This document shows positions 1 through 7,042 of a stretch of DNA of 64,000 bases, one piece after another (position 1 is the first letter of the stretch; each line of letters starts with the position of its first letter). Both the position numbers and the translations under genes were made by a program. The DNA comes from Neolewinella aquimaris (lineage in GTDB: Bacteria; Bacteroidota; Bacteroidia; Chitinophagales; Saprospiraceae), in the NCBI RefSeq assembly GCF_014197245.1, contig NZ_JACIFF010000003.1, positions 62,001-126,000 on the forward strand, given 5' to 3'. The notes below the pieces were generated by a model, which made no database searches, was not told the origin of the DNA, and saw only the letters and a program-made list of their open reading frames with translations.

Positions 1-1
1 G

Positions 2-277
2 AACATCCCCTTCAACCTGCTCACCGAACTACTCAATATCGACGAAGGGCTTACCACCTGGCGCTACCGCCACGCACAGATGGTGATGCGCATGATCGGC
101 AACAAGATCGGCACCGGCGGCTCCTCCGGCCACGATTACTTGGCACGCACCGCCGAGCAGCACAAGATCTTCCGTGACCTGCACAACATCAGCTCCCTGC
201 TGATCCCCCGTTCCTCCCTCCCGGACCTCCCGCCCGCCGTAGAACGGGGGCTAGGCTTTCACTTTCGCAATACGTAG
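2..277 (+). CDS. kynA: Tryptophan 2,3-dioxygenase, C-terminal part (gene cut by window edge)
   Basis: Only the last 91 codons are present; the reading frame is open from base 2. The stretch MIGNKIGTGGSSGHDYL (from base 89) matches the GTGGSSG signature near the C-terminus of heme-dependent tryptophan 2,3-dioxygenases, which open the indole ring of L-tryptophan to N-formylkynurenine in the kynurenine pathway. The tail ends with a leucine/proline-rich segment after the signature, as in bacterial members. The 5' part, including the heme-ligand histidine, lies outside the window, so activity cannot be judged. A copy of the 19-bp dispersed G+C-rich element follows the stop codon. Confidence 0.85.
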   Translation, partial: NIPFNLLTELLNIDEGLTTWRYRHAQMVMRMIGNKIGTGGSSGHDYLARTAEQHKIFRDLHNISSLLIPRSSLPDLPPAVERGLGFHFRNT

Positions 278-283
278 AACTAG

Positions 284-302
284 GGCGGGCACGCAGGAGC
301 AG
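284..302 (+). repeat. 19-bp dispersed G+C-rich element, copy 1
   Basis: GGCGGGCACGCAGGAGCAG, three mismatches from the consensus GGCGGGGACGCGGGTGCAG. It begins six bases after the kynA stop codon, in the intergenic gap before the cyclase gene. Confidence 0.55.
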
Positions 303-399
303 GCTACTCTACTAAGTTCGGGGGATTGGACACTGCCGAAAAAGGCTTAGTTTAAGGGTAGTGGTCACAGAGGACCGAAGCGATCAAAACCTACCCTCG

Positions 400-3387
400 A
401 TGTCCGAAATACTAAGTCGAAAGCTGGCTGCTATCATGTTTACCGACATTGTAGGCTACACCGCCCTGATGCAGCACGATGAGGCCGAGGCCCGGGTAAA
501 GCGAAACCGGCACCGGGAGGTGTTTCAGGCAGCACACGAGGAATACCGGGGCGAAATCCTGCAGTACTACGGCGACGGAACGCTAAGCAGCTTCGAAAGC
601 GCGGTGGATGCGGTAGAGTGCGGGATCGAAATCCAGCGACAATTGAGGCAGGCCCCGAAGGTCGCCCTCCGAATCGGTATCCACCTGGGAGAGACCGTAA
701 CGGAAGACGACGGGGTTTACGGCGACGGCGTAAACATCGCCTCCCGCGTAGAATCTTTTTCCATCCCCGGCGCAGTCTTGGTCACGGATGCGGTATTCGA
801 TCAAATTAAAAACCAGCCGCACCTGCCGACGGAATTTATGGGCAAATTTCACTTCAAGAACGTGGACCGCCCCACGGGTATTTACGCCCTCTCCACCTCG
901 GGGCTCACCGTTCCCGAAAAAAATGAATTAGCGGGAAAAGGACACGCGATGAACAGCGCCACTAGCGATCTACCCCTCCAACTTACCAGCTTTATCGGAC
1001 GGGACGAGGAGATCGGCGAGGTCCGCGAGTTGATCCTCCGGTCGCGGCTGGTCACGCTGAGCGGTCCCGGCGGCACCGGCAAAACGAGGCTTGCGCTAAA
1101 GGTCGGAGAGAGCTTCGCGGAACAATTCGAGCATGGCCTTTACTGGGTACCGCTGGCCTCCGCATCCGACGTATCCTCCGTAGAGTTGACGATCAGCAAA
1201 GTGCTCGACCTGGTCCAGGATCCCTTTAAAAACACGGTGGACCAGCTGACGGACTTCTTCAGTAACAAGGAGGCCCTGCTGATCCTGGACAACTTCGAGC
1301 AGGTGATTGACGCCGCTCCGATCATCGGACAGATCCTCAGCAAATGCCCGGGGGTAAAGATCCTGGTCACCAGCCGCATTGTGCTGCACCTGCAGGGGGA
1401 GCAGGAGTACCCGGTCAATCCCCTGCAAGTACCGACCCTAAACGGCAACCGGACCGCCGAGCACCTGCTGAAAAATCCGGCCGTAAGCCTCTTCAGTCAG
1501 CGCGCGCGGGCCGTGAAACCCAGTTTTGCGCTCAACGACGAAAACGCGGCGGCAATCGCCCGGATCTGCCACCGCCTCGATGGGCTACCGCTGGCGATCG
1601 AGCTTGCCGCCGCCCGAATCAAACTATTCTCCCCCGACGCGCTGCTGCGCAGACTGGATCACCAGCTCGACCTACTGAAGGGTAGTAGCCCTAATCGCCC
1701 GGAACGCCACCAAACCCTGCGGCAAGCCATCAAGTGGAGCTACGAATTACTGCCGCCCCCGGAACGGACGCTGTTCCACCGGCTGTCCGTGTTCTCCGGC
1801 GGATGCGACCTGGATGCCATCGAGGCGGTTTGCGCGGGTAGCAATATCGCTCCCGAAGAAGTGGTCGACCTCGTGCTGGCGCTGGTGGATAAAAGCCTCC
1901 TCAATCGCAAGGACGATACGGACGGAGAACCCCGGTTCAGCATGCTGGAAACGATCCGGGCATTTGCATTCGAGGCACTTTCCTATCACGGCGACCGGGA
2001 CGCGGTTCAGCGGGCACACGCCACCTACTTTGTCTCCAAGGCCGAGAGAGCGGAGCCCTACCTAACGGGCCCCGACCAGGCGCGCTGGTTTTCGGCGCTG
2101 GAGGCGGATCTCTCCAATTTCCGGGAAGTCGTCACCTGGTTATTTGCCAACCGCGAGTACGAGATGGCCCTACGGCTGGGAAAGGGCCTCACGCGCCTCT
2201 GGTTCTGCCGCAATATGCTGACGGAAGGCGTGCAATTGGCCAAGCGTCTGCTTGACTGGGAAACCCCCGAACACCTATCGCGCCTGAAGGCCAAAATCAC
2301 CCAGGGGCTGATCGCAACCTACTTCTACGACGGGAGTTACGCGGAGGCGGTAGGTCTGGGCAAAAAAAACCTTGCGTTCTGGAGGGAAATCGGTGATGAG
2401 CTGGAAATTGCGAATGCCCTGAATCACCTGGGATTCGCCCTCATCAACGTGGGTTCGACGCGCGAAGGGATCGCTTACACAAATGAAGCCCTCGAAATGC
2501 ACGTAGCCAAGAAGGACTTCCGGGGCGAGGCCGTGTCCTACAACAACCTGGGCTGGGCGTACCTCAATGCGGGCATACCCCTACAGGCCGCACCCGCCCT
2601 CGAACGGAGCCTGGAACTCCGCAAGCAGATCAGGGACGAGCGGGGGATTGGTTTTGCCACGATAAATTTAGCCAGGGCCAGGGGCGCGCTGGGGCAGTAT
2701 CCCCAGGCGGTAGCGCTCTTTGAAGAGGGTCTCCGGATCGTCAAGCGGAATATGGACAAGGTCGTCATCATCTGGGGGCTCGTCAACTTCGCCCAGCTGC
2801 ACCACGATATGGCGAACATTAAGGAGTTGAGAAGGATGTGGCGCGAGAATCAGAACGACGTCCTGACCAAAACAAACCTCCACTATATACTCGACGGGTG
2901 GGACGACTTTATCGAAGGCATCCTGGCCGGTGACAAAGGTCTATTCGCAGAGGCCGACGATTGGATCCAACGGGGGATCGATATTTTTCACGATAAGAAA
3001 ATGGTGCACTACGTCAATAAGGGCTGGTATTATCGCAGCAAAATAGCCTACGACGCCGGAAAAATTGATAAGGCATGGGAATACCTAAAGAATAGCCTGG
3101 ACATCAACGTCAAGTATAGTGTCCTCCTCGGTACCTGCGAAGTATTCGAGTTTGCGGGAGTCATTCTGGCCGATACCGGAGAACTGGAGAAAGCAGCGCT
3201 GGCATTGGCCAAAGGCAGGTGTATGCGGTCGGAACTCGGCGCGCCTACGCCTACGGTCATTAAGCCTTACCTGCAAAAGGCCAGGGAAGTACTGGAAACC
3301 CGGTACTCCGCGGATGAGCTCGCTGCCATCAGTGAGAGAGGAAGTAACGTCAGCCGGGATGAGGCCATACGATTGGTGGGACTATAA
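400..3387 (+). CDS. Class III adenylate/guanylate cyclase - STAND ATPase - TPR protein
   Basis: About 995 residues. The N-terminus is a class III nucleotidyl cyclase domain: FTDIVGYT and GDGTLSSF carry the two metal-binding aspartates, and GDGVNIASRVE carries the transition-state Asn and Arg. A central STAND/NB-ARC-like ATPase follows, with Walker A GPGGTGKT (bases 1063-1086), Walker B LLILDNFEQV, LVTSR sensor and GLPLAIELAAARI. The C-terminal third consists of TPR-like repeats (for example NALNHLGFALINVG and AVSYNNLGWAYLNAG). Proteins of this plan are thought to be ligand- or partner-gated signalling ATPases producing cAMP or cGMP; that role is family-based inference. The ATG at 400 gives the usual short lead before KLAAIMFTD; a GTG at 361 is an alternative start. 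It stands alone, convergent with the following operon. Confidence 0.85.
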   Translation: MSEILSRKLAAIMFTDIVGYTALMQHDEAEARVKRNRHREVFQAAHEEYRGEILQYYGDGTLSSFESAVDAVECGIEIQRQLRQAPKVALRIGIHLGETVTEDDGVYGDGVNIASRVESFSIPGAVLVTDAVFDQIKNQPHLPTEFMGKFHFKNVDRPTGIYALSTSGLTVPEKNELAGKGHAMNSATSDLPLQLTSFIGRDEEIGEVRELILRSRLVTLSGPGGTGKTRLALKVGESFAEQFEHGLYWVPLASASDVSSVELTISKVLDLVQDPFKNTVDQLTDFFSNKEALLILDNFEQVIDAAPIIGQILSKCPGVKILVTSRIVLHLQGEQEYPVNPLQVPTLNGNRTAEHLLKNPAVSLFSQRARAVKPSFALNDENAAAIARICHRLDGLPLAIELAAARIKLFSPDALLRRLDHQLDLLKGSSPNRPERHQTLRQAIKWSYELLPPPERTLFHRLSVFSGGCDLDAIEAVCAGSNIAPEEVVDLVLALVDKSLLNRKDDTDGEPRFSMLETIRAFAFEALSYHGDRDAVQRAHATYFVSKAERAEPYLTGPDQARWFSALEADLSNFREVVTWLFANREYEMALRLGKGLTRLWFCRNMLTEGVQLAKRLLDWETPEHLSRLKAKITQGLIATYFYDGSYAEAVGLGKKNLAFWREIGDELEIANALNHLGFALINVGSTREGIAYTNEALEMHVAKKDFRGEAVSYNNLGWAYLNAGIPLQAAPALERSLELRKQIRDERGIGFATINLARARGALGQYPQAVALFEEGLRIVKRNMDKVVIIWGLVNFAQLHHDMANIKELRRMWRENQNDVLTKTNLHYILDGWDDFIEGILAGDKGLFAEADDWIQRGIDIFHDKKMVHYVNKGWYYRSKIAYDAGKIDKAWEYLKNSLDINVKYSVLLGTCEVFEFAGVILADTGELEKAALALAKGRCMRSELGAPTPTVIKPYLQKAREVLETRYSADELAAISERGSNVSRDEAIRLVGL

Positions 3388-3456
3388 GATGCCGGCACCA
3401 ATTTCGAATACTGCTATTAATTATTTACGAGCGTAGGTATCTCCGGCATTTACGCA

Positions 3457-3912
3457 TTACTCTACATACTTCTCCATACATATACTCCCCTCCACTCCGG
3501 CGTAGGGGCCGTAGTTCTCGGTAAGGCGACGGTAGCCGTGCTTGTCGTAAAGATGTATGGCCGCGGTTTGTCGAATGCCCGTTTCCAAAATTAACCGCTG
3601 GTAACCCAGCTCCGCCGCCCACCGCTCGAGCTCGGAGAGAACCCGACCGGCTAGTCCCTGACCGCGGACTTCATCGGTAGTATACATCCGCTTTATCTCC
3701 ACCGAGGTCGCGTCGAAGGGCTTGATGGCACCACAGCCGACGGCCTTACCTTCCTCATCCTCAACCACAACCACGTGCTGGATGGCATCCGACTTATTGT
3801 ACTGATCGTAGAAGGCGTGGTCCTCCCCGTCGGTGATGGCCAAAAACCGGTCGAGGGCTTCGACCAGTTGCTGGTAACCGGGGTGACTGGGGGTGGTACG
3901 AACGAGTTTCAT
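3457..3912 (-). CDS. GNAT family N-acetyltransferase
   Basis: 151 residues from the ATG at 3912. The acetyl-CoA binding signature is visible as IKRMYTTDEVRGQGLAGRVL (R/Q-x-x-G-x-G/A), followed by LILETG and a YDKHGYRR motif typical of GNAT C-termini. Substrate unknown. The start codon overlaps the stop of the upstream nucleoside hydrolase by 4 bp (ATGA), so it is very likely translationally coupled and forms the last gene of a P450-hydrolase-acetyltransferase operon. A longer frame upstream of the ATG runs inside the hydrolase gene and was not used. Confidence 0.85.
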   Translation of the reverse strand: MKLVRTTPSHPGYQQLVEALDRFLAITDGEDHAFYDQYNKSDAIQHVVVVEDEEGKAVGCGAIKPFDATSVEIKRMYTTDEVRGQGLAGRVLSELERWAAELGYQRLILETGIRQTAAIHLYDKHGYRRLTENYGPYAGVEGSICMEKYVE

Positions 3913-4814
3913 CGGTAAGTAGTCAGTCGGTTCCAGAAGTCCTTTTCCATGGCGGCTTCGTCGATGTCGGTATACATCCACACTTTACGTTGGGTGTTTT
4001 CCGGCGGGGTCATTACCTCGATCTCGGTGGCCTGTTCGGGTTTGAGGAAGGCCTGGAGGGCGGCAACGTCCCACATTGTCCAGCGCTGGGCATCGGTGAA
4101 GGTGTCCCAGCGGTTCTTCAGGTAGGCTCCGATGGCGCCGCTGCGGTCCAGCCGGGCAAAGGTGGTATCGCGATCCCACTGGTACTGGATGGCCGTGGAG
4201 GTGGGCATGACATGCAGTTCCAGCCCTTCGGCGTTCAGCAGGTAATTGGCGGCGTTGAGGTCGCGGCGAATGTTAAACTCGTCCTTGTTCCAGAACCCGC
4301 CCGCTGCATCGTACTGAAAGCCAAGGACGTATGCTTTTATCCTATCCTTGATGTCGGGAGCCAGCGCAATGGCCGAAGCGAGGTTTGTCGAGGCACCGAT
4401 GCACATTACGACCAGTTTCTCTGCACCTGCGTCCCCGCCCCTTGCCTGCTCGATGATGAATTGAGCGGCCGGACTGTTGCGGGGTTCGAAACCACCCCAG
4501 GGCATGCCCATAATGCTGTCCGCGCCGACGGGATGCGGCAGGTCCATGCGCCCGGCGATGGTGAGCAACTCCTCATTGAGTACCTGACTCTGGTGTACCG
4601 TGCTGTCGCCCGAATAGTGGTGAAACCACTGGGCGGAGTTTAGGCCAAGCCATTCGATGTCCGGCTCGTCGAAGAGGTAGGCGATGGCGTAAAGGTCGTC
4701 GATCTCGTTGGCCGTATCGGCATCCAGGATGAAGCGGACCCGTTCGGCGCGCTGGGCGGTGACCGGTGCCTTACAGCCGATCAGCAGAAGCAGAAAAAGG
4801 GGCAGGTAGCGCAT
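3909..4814 (-). CDS. Nucleoside hydrolase-like lipoprotein (inosine-uridine type)
   Basis: 301 residues from ATG at 4814. The first 20 residues form a lipoprotein signal (MRYLPLFLLLLIGC; lipobox LIGC), so the enzyme is predicted to be exported and lipid-anchored. The mature part starts with FILDADTANEIDDLYAIAY, a version of the DxDxxxDD calcium/ribose-binding signature of the IUNH family, which cleaves the N-glycosidic bond of nucleosides. VVMCIGASTNLASAI matches the second conserved family block. A copy of the 19-bp dispersed element lies inside the gene (4421-4439), encoding a small glycine/alanine loop. The P450 stop is 10 bp upstream, indicating co-transcription. Substrate is not predictable. 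Confidence 0.85.
   Translation of the reverse strand: MRYLPLFLLLLIGCKAPVTAQRAERVRFILDADTANEIDDLYAIAYLFDEPDIEWLGLNSAQWFHHYSGDSTVHQSQVLNEELLTIAGRMDLPHPVGADSIMGMPWGGFEPRNSPAAQFIIEQARGGDAGAEKLVVMCIGASTNLASAIALAPDIKDRIKAYVLGFQYDAAGGFWNKDEFNIRRDLNAANYLLNAEGLELHVMPTSTAIQYQWDRDTTFARLDRSGAIGAYLKNRWDTFTDAQRWTMWDVAALQAFLKPEQATEIEVMTPPENTQRKVWMYTDIDEAAMEKDFWNRLTTYR
4421..4439 (-). repeat. 19-bp dispersed G+C-rich element, copy inside nucleoside hydrolase
   Basis: Plus strand reads CTGCACCTGCGTCCCCGCC. In the gene's sense it encodes Gly-Gly-Asp-Ala-Gly-Ala between a helix (IIEQAR) and a core strand (KLVVMCIG), that is in a loop that could accept an insertion. Confidence 0.55.
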
Positions 4815-4824
4815 GGGACCGAAG

Positions 4825-6138
4825 CTAAATACTTTTTCCCTTTCGCGGGCTAATCGTGATCGGTACCGGCCGGTCCTGGTGCAGGGTGACGAAGGGTTTG
4901 GGCTGGGGATCGGGTAGTTTCCCCACGCTCTCCACGTCAAAATGCTCCAGCAAATGACCGAGCAGCAACTGCATTTCGAGCATCGCGAAGTGACTGCCGA
5001 TGCACTGCCGGGGTCCGCCGCCGAAGGGAATAAAACTGAAGGGGTGTCGCTCTTTTTTCAGGTCGGGGTGCATGCGCGCGGGGCGGAATTCTTCCGGAGC
5101 GTCGTAGTAGCGCGGCGAATGGTGGATGCCGTGGATAAAAATCCCGATGGTCACGCCGGGGTCGAGGGTAAATCCGGCCGCCTCGTCGGGGCCGAGGGCT
5201 ACCCGGTCGGTGATCCAGGCCGGGGGGTAGAGGCGCATGCTTTCTTCGATCACCTGGGTGAGGTAGGTCGGGTCGGGGGTGTCCCGGAGTCGCGCCAGTT
5301 CGTTCGGGTGTTTAAGGAGGAGCCAGATGGTCCAGGCGAGGGCATTGGCGCTGGTTTCGTAGCCGGCCGCGAAAAGGATCAGGATCTCGTCGATCAGTTG
5401 CCGTTCGTCCATTCCCTCGCCGGTGTCCTCGTAGCGCGTGTCGAGCAGCATTTGGAGCAAGTCGTCTTTGGCGGGGACGCGGGTGCCCTGCTGTCGGTGT
5501 CGAATGTGCCGGCTGATCAACTGACGGCTTTCGGTGGCCAGTGCGAGGTGCCGTTGCTCCTGGCCAATCCAGCGAAGCGGTCCCCTCAGGAAGGGCAGGC
5601 GGATGGGATAGATGATGTAGGCCTGCAGCTTGTCCAGGATCTCGTGCAACCGCCGCGTATCCTCCTCCCCGAAGCCGTCGGTGAAGAGCGCCCGCACAAT
5701 GATGCGGAAAGCCACTTGGCGGGTGAAGGAAAAAAGGTCGACGGGGCCGCTGTTTGCTGCCCGGGCGCATTCTTCCTCGATCACCCGCTGCATTTCCGCG
5801 GTGAGGGCCGCCAGTCGCTGTCGGTGAAAGCCGGGCTGGATGAGGCGGCGCTGCCGCAGCCAGTCGTCGCCGGAGTTAGTCAGCAGACCCAGGCCGAGGT
5901 ACTTGCCCATCTGGCCGGTCTGAATCTCGCTCTTTTCGTAGTTGCGGTGGTTGCGCTGGAGCACGTGGCGGGCTACCTCCGCGTCGCGCGTAAAGTGGGT
6001 GGTCCGTGACCCGCCGACCTCCTGAATGAAGTTGTCCCCGTACCTATCCAGCAATTCCGTGAACACGGGAATGGGCCGCCGCACCAGTCGGAACAGGTGG
6101 CGCAGGGTTACTTGGCGGGGGATGCGGGGGGCGTACAA
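4825..6138 (-). CDS. Cytochrome P450
   Basis: 437 residues. Diagnostic motifs appear in order: the oxygen-activating I-helix AGYETSANALAW, the K-helix ExxR in EESMRLYPPAW, and the heme-cysteine loop FGGGPRQCIGSHFAMLEMQ. It therefore should be an active soluble monooxygenase; the substrate cannot be told and no redox partner gene is adjacent. No ATG is available before residue 77; a TTG at 6138, just after an in-frame stop, is the best start and gives a normal P450 length. First gene of the minus-strand operon with the nucleoside hydrolase and GNAT genes. Confidence 0.9.
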   Translation of the reverse strand: MYAPRIPRQVTLRHLFRLVRRPIPVFTELLDRYGDNFIQEVGGSRTTHFTRDAEVARHVLQRNHRNYEKSEIQTGQMGKYLGLGLLTNSGDDWLRQRRLIQPGFHRQRLAALTAEMQRVIEEECARAANSGPVDLFSFTRQVAFRIIVRALFTDGFGEEDTRRLHEILDKLQAYIIYPIRLPFLRGPLRWIGQEQRHLALATESRQLISRHIRHRQQGTRVPAKDDLLQMLLDTRYEDTGEGMDERQLIDEILILFAAGYETSANALAWTIWLLLKHPNELARLRDTPDPTYLTQVIEESMRLYPPAWITDRVALGPDEAAGFTLDPGVTIGIFIHGIHHSPRYYDAPEEFRPARMHPDLKKERHPFSFIPFGGGPRQCIGSHFAMLEMQLLLGHLLEHFDVESVGKLPDPQPKPFVTLHQDRPVPITISPRKGKSI

Positions 6139-6142
6139 GGGG

Positions 6143-6181
6143 ATTTACAATTTACAATATTCAATTTACAATTTACAATTT
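6143..6181. repeat. A+T-rich TTTACAA repeat
   Basis: The word ATTTACAATTTACAATATTC is followed by more AATTTACA units in an otherwise G+C-rich region, directly upstream of the P450 start. Similar AATTTTACA/AATTTTCAA tracts recur near 38630-38765. No coding potential. Confidence 0.5.
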
Positions 6182-6205
6182 GTGGGGATGCTCGCTGTGC
6201 TCGTG

Positions 6206-6237
6206 CTTTAGGTCGCGTGGTATCTGGTTCGAGACAC
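6206..6237 (+). repeat. Dispersed TTTAGGTC...GAGACA repeat, copy 1
   Basis: Shares the frame TTTAGGTCG-GTGGT-T-TGGT-CGAGACA with two copies at 12589-12637 and 12686-12734. It precedes the tandem hairpin array. Function unknown. Confidence 0.4.
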
Positions 6238-6240
6238 TAT

Positions 6241-6990
6241 CCAAGGTTGAGGCTTTCTGAGCCGACCCTGTTCTGCCTGCCCGCCTCACCGGGTCGCCCT
6301 AAAAGGGCTCAACCTTTCATCACCCCAGGGTTGAGGCTTTCCAAGCCGACCCTGCTTTACCTGCCCGTCTCACCGGGTCGCCCTAGAAGGGCTCAACCTA
6401 TTTACTCCAAGGTTGAGGCTTTCCAAGCCGACCCTGCTCTGCCCGCCCGCCTTGCCGGGTCGCCCTAGACGGGCTCAACCTTTCATCACCCCAAGGTTGA
6501 GGCTTTTCAAGCCGACCCTGCTTTACCTGCCCGCCTCACCGGGTCGCCCTAGAAGGGCTCAACCTTTCATCACCCCAAGGTTGAGGCTTTCTAAGCCGAC
6601 CCTGCTTTGCCTGCCCGTCCCACCGGGTCGCCCTAGAAGGGCTCAACCTTTCATCACCCGAAGGTTGAGGCTTTCCAAGCCGACCCTGTTCTACCTGCCC
6701 GCCTCACCGGGTCGCCCTAGAAGGGCTCAACCTTACATCACCCCAGGGTTGAGGCTTTCCAAGCCGACCCTGTCCTGCCTGCCCGCCTCACCGGGTCGCC
6801 CTGGAAGGGCTCAGCCTTTCATCACTCAAGGTTGAGGCTTTTCAAGCCGACCCTGTCCTGCCTGCCCGCCTCACCGGGTCGCCCTGGAAGGGCTCAGCCT
6901 TTCATCATCCCAGGGTTGAGGCCTTCTGAGCCGACCCTGCTCTGCCCGCCCGCCTTGCAGGGTCGCCCTGGAAGGGCTCAACCTATTCAC
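6241..6990. repeat. Nine-unit tandem array of an ~84-bp hairpin repeat
   Basis: Units begin at 6241, 6325, 6407, 6491, 6575, 6659, 6743, 6826 and 6910 (period 81-84 bp). Each unit starts with AAGGTTGAGGCTTTCCAAGC (or a close variant) and ends near GGGCTCAACCT, so AGGTTGAG pairs with CTCAACCT across the whole unit. Nested inside, CGACCC can pair with GGGTCG and GGCTT with AAGCC. There are no unique spacers, so it is not a CRISPR. Units of 84 bp keep a frame open (28-residue repeats), but the 82-, 83- and 81-bp units break it and no signal or start is convincing, so I read it as non-coding. Confidence 0.85.
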
Positions 6991-6991
6991 C

Positions 6992-7010
6992 CTGCTCCCG
7001 CGTTCCCGCC
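6992..7010 (-). repeat. 19-bp dispersed G+C-rich element, copy before the zinc protease
   Basis: Plus strand CTGCTCCCGCGTTCCCGCC, two mismatches from consensus. It abuts the sequence TTATCTTG, a possible -7 promoter box for the protease gene at 7043. Confidence 0.5.
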
Positions 7011-7042
7011 TTATCTTGTTGCCCGTCCCAACCACTTGATAT

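Noticed and set aside
3389-3449. Terminator from the inverted repeat ATGCCGG...CCGGCAT between convergent genes
   Set aside because: The arms are 47 bp apart and no T-run follows.
4942-6009. Long open frame (355 codons) on the plus strand opposite the P450 gene
   Set aside because: It is antisense to a gene with all P450 motifs, has low-complexity Gly/Val/Ala composition from high GC, and no recognisable domain.
6206-6237. A tRNA T-arm, because of GGTTCGA
   Set aside because: No acceptor stem or anticodon arm can be drawn, and the same word is part of a repeat at 12.6 kb.
6241-6990. CRISPR array
   Set aside because: Nearly identical 84-bp units without unique spacers and no cas genes anywhere in the window.
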